A stretch of DNA of 64,000 nucleotides, taken from positions 248,001 through 312,000 of the forward strand of contig JAJFPB010000003.1 in NCBI GenBank assembly GCA_020881915.1, given 5' to 3'. The notes under the pieces were generated by a model that did no database searches, was not told the DNA's origin, and saw nothing but the letters and a program-made list of their open reading frames with translations. This document shows positions 58,849 through 64,000 of this stretch, piece by piece. Numbering within the stretch: the stretch's first letter is position 1; each line of letters starts with the position of its first letter. The DNA comes from Paramyrothecium sp. XJ0827. Taxonomy: Eukaryota > Ascomycota > Sordariomycetes > Hypocreales > Stachybotryaceae. Position numbers and translations under genes: made by a program.

Positions 58849-59056
58849 ACTAAGAATGGCCTAAAGAAAGCAGTACACAAGCACTTCTTGGCAAAAAACA
58901 TGCTTTTGCTTAGTCTATTTCTCGACTATCATATTTCTGTCTAGTTATCCGGTTTGCTGACATTGATTTCGAGGATCCGACCATGTTCGCATACCATGCC
59001 TCCAGACTAGTGTACGCCAGCACTTTGCTAGAAGTCCAGCATATAGCCAGATGGGC
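58849..59056. other. Short spacer between the NRPS piece and the P450
   Basis: 208 bp; it would have to hold the promoter of the NRPS piece and the 3' end of the P450. Confidence 0.4.
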
Positions 59057-60881
59057 TCACAGATGAATTTCCTCCTTCCTCCTTCGTATCATAAACCGGG
59101 TTGTTCTATCAGGAAAGTTCATGAATCCACGACTTATGGGCTCAGGCTTGGCACCTGGCGCCTGTTTCAAGTCGTACTTGAGCAAAATATGGCTCAAAAC
59201 TATCTTGATTTCGTCCGAAACATAACCACGTCCTGGGCATGCGAATTTTCCATGTCCGAACCCCAGGGTACTAGAACTCGTCGAAGCGAACTGTGCACTC
59301 TGGTCACCTTTTTCACGTAAACGAAGGAATCGGTAACCATCGAATCTATCTGCTTGTGGATAAATGGATTCATCCCACGAATGATTGGCGGAGACTGCGA
59401 GTCGGGTGCCTTTGGGTATTACAGTTCCGTCCGGTAAGGTAATATCGCCGATCGCAAGGCGAGTCATGTTAACTTGAAAACTAATTAGTTCTAGTATTCC
59501 GAATCGGTTCTCAACGAGAGCACCTACCTAGCATCAGTGGCCTGAGTCGCTGGCTCTCTTTCATAACGCTATCCATGATCTTCAGCTGATATAAGATCTT
59601 CTTCTCCCACTGGCGCTCTCCTTTGACTTCGAGAATTTCTTTTCTCAAATCTTCTATGAGCTTCGGTTGGTCACAAATATCAATAAGTATTTGGACAACC
59701 GTATCGACGCTGCTCAATATTCCAGCCATTCCGAGTGTCATGTGCGCTGCCGTAGCATCATAAAGTTGACCGTTCGATACCTCCTCAAGCCAGTCCATAC
59801 CATCGTCGTATTTTTCGGGGCCAAGACCTCCATCAATCCGCTCCTGGCGATCTCGCCTCCGCTGCTCAAGAGCTGGGTTTACAAGATCACTGCCAATTTG
59901 GAATGTTTTGCGTAGCTCTCGGCATGAAGGGAGGAGCCAGTGGACGACTGGATGCAGGAAAGAAGGCCATTTCCGGAGACTGTATGCTGCTTCGAATGAG
60001 CGCATAGCATATGATTCAATATTTGAGACCCAATTCTTGTTGTTGTAGAGCTCAGGACCCGAGAAAATGAAAGATGAAGGACGGCCAACGATTTCCGTGA
60101 CTGTATTGCATGCATTGATTTCATGCCACTCTGATCCCAACATTTCAGTTAACCAGCCTTGGACAAAATAGTCTAAACCTACTCACCAGGATCATTCCTC
60201 CAATTCGCCTCCAGAGTCTCGCTTATTTTGGCTGACAGGCGCTGATGGACTGTATTCAAACATTAGATTATTGAAGACAAATTGTCAGTGGAACAAGCGA
60301 TTATCGTGGTAGCGACGGAGTGGCTTTTACGTACGATGTTTGTTCAACAACCGTTCATTGATTGTTTTCACAATGAGCCGATCTTTCGAGCTGATCATAT
60401 TCCACACACCAAAACCCGGAATGTTGGCGTGGAACTCAAGACCAGTCTCATCGGGAAGACTGAGGTTGGGATCATTTTTTATAACATCAGCGTACTTTGC
60501 GGACAGAATTAGACGAACTCCGTTATCTGTCTGCAGTCTAAATGCTTTCCTTCCCTAATTCTGTTCGTCAACAGTCGTAGCAAGCGTTTATGTGCTTAAG
60601 GGGCAACTCGCATTCTTCAATCCCTCTTCTATCAGGAGCTGAGCATTTTGGGCGAAGTTTTGCTTCTCCTTAGTAGCGGTTGGATTCCAAAGTTTGGGCC
60701 CATTGATGAGGGGTATCTTCGAGTTCTGGTATCGAAATACTAGATTTTGATAGAAGGATCTCCCAACGCAACCAATGATTATGGCTATTATGACTATGTG
60801 AATCAATGCGCTGTTTGGACGTTTGGTGTAGACTGTTGCCTCCAAAGAAGGAAGAAAGTTGAAAGTTGTCTCGTTCTCCAT
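59057..60881 (-). CDS. Cytochrome P450 monooxygenase
   Basis: Membrane-anchored haem monooxygenase of a secondary-metabolite type. Five exons (60881-60612, 60554-60335, 60249-60187, 60130-59528, 59472-59057) give 1572 nt, 523 residues in frame. The N-terminal anchor is LIHIVIIAIIIGCVGRSF. Conserved parts are MDSVMKESQRLRP (K-helix ExxR) and the haem ligand Cys464 in FGHGKFACPGR. The first intron fits only as a GC-AG intron (GCGAGT donor). The sequence type resembles the fungal P450s that oxidise terpenoid or peptide scaffolds (ent-kaurene-oxidase-like style); the subfamily cannot be fixed. It is adjacent to an NRPS remnant, so it may belong to a decayed cluster. Confidence 0.93.
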
Positions 60882-61420
60882 AATGACCTAATGCCTCAAT
60901 GAACCTGAAGATAGGGTTGTAAAAAACGAAGATTTGATAGTGAGAAATTTTGTATGAAGCAAATAACGATAAACGCTGGTCCAGTAATGCTCTTATACAA
61001 AACGACCAGAATGTGAAGACCCTACATGCTCGACTTCGTAAGCCGATGTTTATTCATGTCTGAACATATCCCGAGGACTATGCCTAGGCCTCATACAGCA
61101 GTCTAGGTCTTACAACGGATTGGGTCTCACCATACGGTTTAAACTTAATATGTCGGTGGGCCTTATGACCTCATTCTGACTGCCTTTTCCGTTGTCTTAC
61201 ACACTACCCGAATGTCTTTCCGCCCCGCAACCTACCATGGAGGCTGTACTACCGACAGAGTCACTGGGGCGGTATGCAACTACTGAGAAATGGAATTTAG
61301 GAAGTTTGAGTGAAAGACAAATGGCAAAAATTGACTGATGTAAATTATCCGTCCTTCTCTTCCTCTCTTTGCCTCCGTGTCCATAAGTCTAGCTTCAGAC
61401 AAATCACAGCAACACTCCTA
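60882..61420. other. Spacer with the P450 promoter
   Basis: About 540 bp upstream of the minus-strand P450. No element is clear enough to name; no gene seen. Confidence 0.4.
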
Positions 61421-63376
61421 TCACACGTATAGTGGAAAGCTGCGCCAATCATCCCTCCAATCTATGCTGCCTTCCTTCTCCGGCCAGATTGCCCGAAAGA
61501 CGTGCATAGCGCTGTCCGGCCTCAGGGGGCTATCTACTTTGTGGCCACTCGCTTCTTCATATTCACGACGCTTCGCGTCGTACGATATGCGTGCCTGCCG
61601 GTTTTCCTCCTCAACCGAAATGGTCTCATCCCCCTTGCCTACAACTTTTGAGACCCTGTACGTCCTTCTTAAGTTTTGCACCAGTTCCAGGAGGGTTGTT
61701 TCGTAGAAACCGTTGCCAAAGTTGCCGCCGCCGTGGCTTGTAACGCTCAACGTCTGGAGCGGCGGTCCTGGTTTGCCGTCGCTGATTGCTCGCCAGATGG
61801 CCGTGGCCAGGTGCTCGTCAGTCGCTGAGTTAATCAAGGCGTCTCGAATGTGGGACATGTCTGGCGGGCCGTAGCCAGAGAACTTCTCCTCGAATTCGGG
61901 GGACAGTGTAGGTCGGTAGATCCCACTATCTTGAGACTTTTGCCATGGAGCACTGCAGTCTAGTTTCAGGTTTACGTCATTGACCTTTCCAATTTGGCCG
62001 AGCGACCGGTACATTGCAACTTCGCCGGGACTTCCTTTGGACCGCTTTATGGGCAGTGCGAGCTTCTCGAGCCTCGGACATGAATTTTGCATGAGAGCCA
62101 AGTCATCGCTTGTCAGGACGAAGGGTGCGTATTTTCTCGTGGTAGAATACATCGACTCATATGGTGTTATGCCCAACTCATAGAGCGTGTCGCCATGTTT
62201 GAGTAATACGAAGTGCAGAATGTCCTGATCCATGGCACCGGAGAGCTGCAACTTTGTCAAAGGAGGGAGAGATGCAAAGAACGACTTTGCATTCCCAGTG
62301 AAGGCCGGCCGCTTCTCTCGTTCGTCGTTTCTATCCAAAGCTATCTCAAGATGCTTTAAATTTGGCAGGGGGAGGTTCTCGGAGGCCCATTGGAGAGAAG
62401 TTCCAGTAACGCTCCAAGTAAGGGCTAGGTGACGAAGGGATTCGAAATTAATACAGCGCGCCCAACCGGCAAGGTCGTTCTCGCGAAGGCTATTGCAACC
62501 AGACAAAGCAAGCGACTCTAGATTCCCTGGCCGCGCATCGTCATCCTCGACTCCACTGAAGCCCTTCCAAGGTTGTCGGGGCGTGCGCCGCGCACGATGC
62601 AGCTGTGGCGACGCAGGAGGGCGGCGGTAGGCTAGACGGACCTTCTTCAAATTAGGCGCAAGACCCATGACCAGGCGTTGGACGGCTTCGTAGGTATGGT
62701 CGTCGATACCGCTCGAGAAGCGACTCGAGTATGTTGCCCCGATGCTATGCAAGTGGGGTGACGTTATCAAGGCGTGCTCGGCCGAGGCCGTTGTATCTTT
62801 GAGCAGGTTGCGAAACGTGAGGTTTTCCATGTGGATTCGGCAGTGAGGGTGGTGGCCCTGTACAGCCTCTAGTAGAGCTGACGGGAAGGGATCCGTCGAG
62901 TCCCAGATGACGTCTTTTGGAGCAGAAAGAAGACGAAAGAGCTCAACCACTGGAGCCCAATACCTGTCAGACACTGTGCAGGAATCTCCCGCAGCCAAAA
63001 TGCTGGAGCGTATGCGGCTGCTCAGCTCCTCCGGCTGGTTGGCCGCCGAGCTCTCGACAGCAGTTGGGACGTCGTCCGGCGGCTCGTCGGGTTGTTCTTG
63101 AAGCCTGCGAGGCATGGAGCCGCATACTTCCACTGTCCGAACATGAGCGATGCTTTGACGCGCCCTGAGCACCCGCCACCACTCCTCAACCTCGGCGATC
63201 AGCAGCCTTGGCGTGGGCTTCGATGTGATCTTGATCCGTCGGAACAGCGACGGAAGACTTGCATGGTAGCAGGTGCTGCAGGTCAACATGAAGGACGAGC
63301 CACTTGGTGGATGCGTTTCGTGGACCAAGGCCGCAATCTGCTGCAGGAGTTCGGAAGATAAGCTTAGGAGAGCCAT
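61421..63376 (-). CDS. F-box/LRR-like protein, single exon, 651 residues
   Basis: The N-terminus (LSLSSELLQQIAALVHET, then SFMLTCSTCYHASLPSLF) has the helix pattern of a degenerate F-box. It is followed by a long region with repeated leucine-rich strands such as NLESLALSGCNSL, SLRHLALTWSVTG and PNLKHLEIAL, typical of fungal F-box/LRR proteins that choose substrates for SCF ligases. The C-terminal 120 residues are charged. There are no introns and no membrane segment. The F-box match is weaker than in the gene at 54878, so an LRR protein of another type is possible. Confidence 0.78.
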   Translation of the reverse strand: MALLSLSSELLQQIAALVHETHPPSGSSFMLTCSTCYHASLPSLFRRIKITSKPTPRLLIAEVEEWWRVLRARQSIAHVRTVEVCGSMPRRLQEQPDEPPDDVPTAVESSAANQPEELSSRIRSSILAAGDSCTVSDRYWAPVVELFRLLSAPKDVIWDSTDPFPSALLEAVQGHHPHCRIHMENLTFRNLLKDTTASAEHALITSPHLHSIGATYSSRFSSGIDDHTYEAVQRLVMGLAPNLKKVRLAYRRPPASPQLHRARRTPRQPWKGFSGVEDDDARPGNLESLALSGCNSLRENDLAGWARCINFESLRHLALTWSVTGTSLQWASENLPLPNLKHLEIALDRNDEREKRPAFTGNAKSFFASLPPLTKLQLSGAMDQDILHFVLLKHGDTLYELGITPYESMYSTTRKYAPFVLTSDDLALMQNSCPRLEKLALPIKRSKGSPGEVAMYRSLGQIGKVNDVNLKLDCSAPWQKSQDSGIYRPTLSPEFEEKFSGYGPPDMSHIRDALINSATDEHLATAIWRAISDGKPGPPLQTLSVTSHGGGNFGNGFYETTLLELVQNLRRTYRVSKVVGKGDETISVEEENRQARISYDAKRREYEEASGHKVDSPLRPDSAMHVFRAIWPEKEGSIDWRDDWRSFPLYV

Positions 63377-64000
63377 GACGGGATTATGGCGTCAAGCCTT
63401 CGTGGAAAATACGTCAAGTTCACAACTGAGCCGTGTCTTGTCTCGCTTGTTGATGAGATCTATGCGCATGTAGGAAAGAAGCGGGGCCCACGGACTCAAT
63501 GAGTTCGTCCAGGCAGAAACATGGCCATCATTTGTCAACTGGGCTTTGCTGCCCCACATAAAAAGCAAGGGGCCGTGCATCTGCGACATTTCAGGCTACC
63601 CTAGACTTTCTGCATGTAGCGGCATGATGTGATTCTGGGATTCTGGAGAGGCAGGATTAATTTGCTTCGAGACTACGGGGTGACTCGTTACTTTACCTTG
63701 GTAGATGATGCCTGGGAGAACTTCAACTCTGGCTGTGCCATATGGGCAGACTCCTCTCGCGTCTCCAAGAACCGACTTTGGCAAATATGTGGATACACAA
63801 GTTGCCAAGAAACCGTGATGCTGATGGCATCCACACTGGCGGAGCCATTCATTTGACCCGTTGTCTCAAAGAAGGCGAACATTCTCCTATTTTGCGAGGC
63901 TTTGCGAGCCACGTCACAATTTTTGAAGCAGCCATATGCTCCCTGAAATCGCGATCATCTGGTTCCGTATCGTTCAATACGAGCATTTTCAACACACAGC
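63377..64000. other. Right end of the window, nothing firmly recognised
   Basis: Upstream region of the F-box/LRR gene. Short overlapping frames occur on both strands (for example 63688-63912 minus) with no family resemblance; a gene could begin beyond the border. Confidence 0.35.

Noticed and set aside
1..64000. RIP (repeat-induced point mutation) as the cause of the pseudogenes
   Set aside because: The broken genes show single indels and few stops, not dense C-to-T changes by eye. A dinucleotide RIP index would be needed to decide, and I cannot compute it here.

Overview
The window looks like nuclear DNA of a filamentous ascomycete (Pezizomycotina). Genes carry many short GT-AG introns (about 50-100 nt). 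Families are typical of such fungi: Zn2Cys6 regulators, a PDR-type ABC transporter, a GH72 glucanosyltransferase, a pogo/Fot1-like transposon, an NRPS piece and a fungal P450. Promoters are pyrimidine-rich and long spacers carry gene debris. I cannot name the species. Ten spliced or single-exon models keep frame from start to stop with the splice sites given, which supports them.

Layout. 0.2-10.3 kb: a Zn2Cys6 regulator, divergent from a PDR-type ABC exporter, followed convergently by a UDP-glycosyltransferase; together they look like a detoxification or export module. 11.1 kb: 5' fragment of a mitochondrial ribosomal uS14m gene. 12.8-14.3 kb: GPI-anchored GH72 enzyme. 15.5-20 kb: a second Zn2Cys6 regulator, divergent from a nitrilase-fold enzyme with both a signal peptide and a GPI-type tail. 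20.4 kb: an orphan single-exon gene. 22.3-24.2 kb: a pogo-like transposon with perfect 48-bp terminal inverted repeats and a broken transposase. 25.6 kb: a seven-helix-type membrane protein. 26.7-30.6 kb: mostly empty, with an O-methyltransferase fragment. 30.6-31.9 kb: orphan gene. 33.6-37.7 kb: large GPI-type adhesin-like surface protein with Ig-like repeats.

38.4-41.8 kb is a gene graveyard: the C-terminal part of a subtilisin-like protease, and an ankyrin-repeat ORF on the opposite strand, both disabled. At 42.3 kb and 50.6 kb lie an N-terminal and a C-terminal piece of an FAD monooxygenase. Between them sit an intact 1308-residue gene that fuses a GTPase-like P-loop domain, a RING-like finger and a patatin phospholipase, and three tRNA-Trp genes with different introns. 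51.4-53.8 kb: sugar-porter family MFS transporter. 54.9 kb: F-box protein. 56.6-60.9 kb: an NRPS carrier-condensation piece beside an intact P450, probably a decayed secondary-metabolite locus. 61.4-63.4 kb: F-box/LRR-like protein.

Most striking are the GTPase/RING/patatin fusion, which resembles the domain logic of innate-immune effectors, and the surface-anchored nitrilase. Many broken coding stretches (regulator tail, transposase x4, O-methyltransferase, protease) are explained by loss of one base each; real decay and consensus errors both remain possible.
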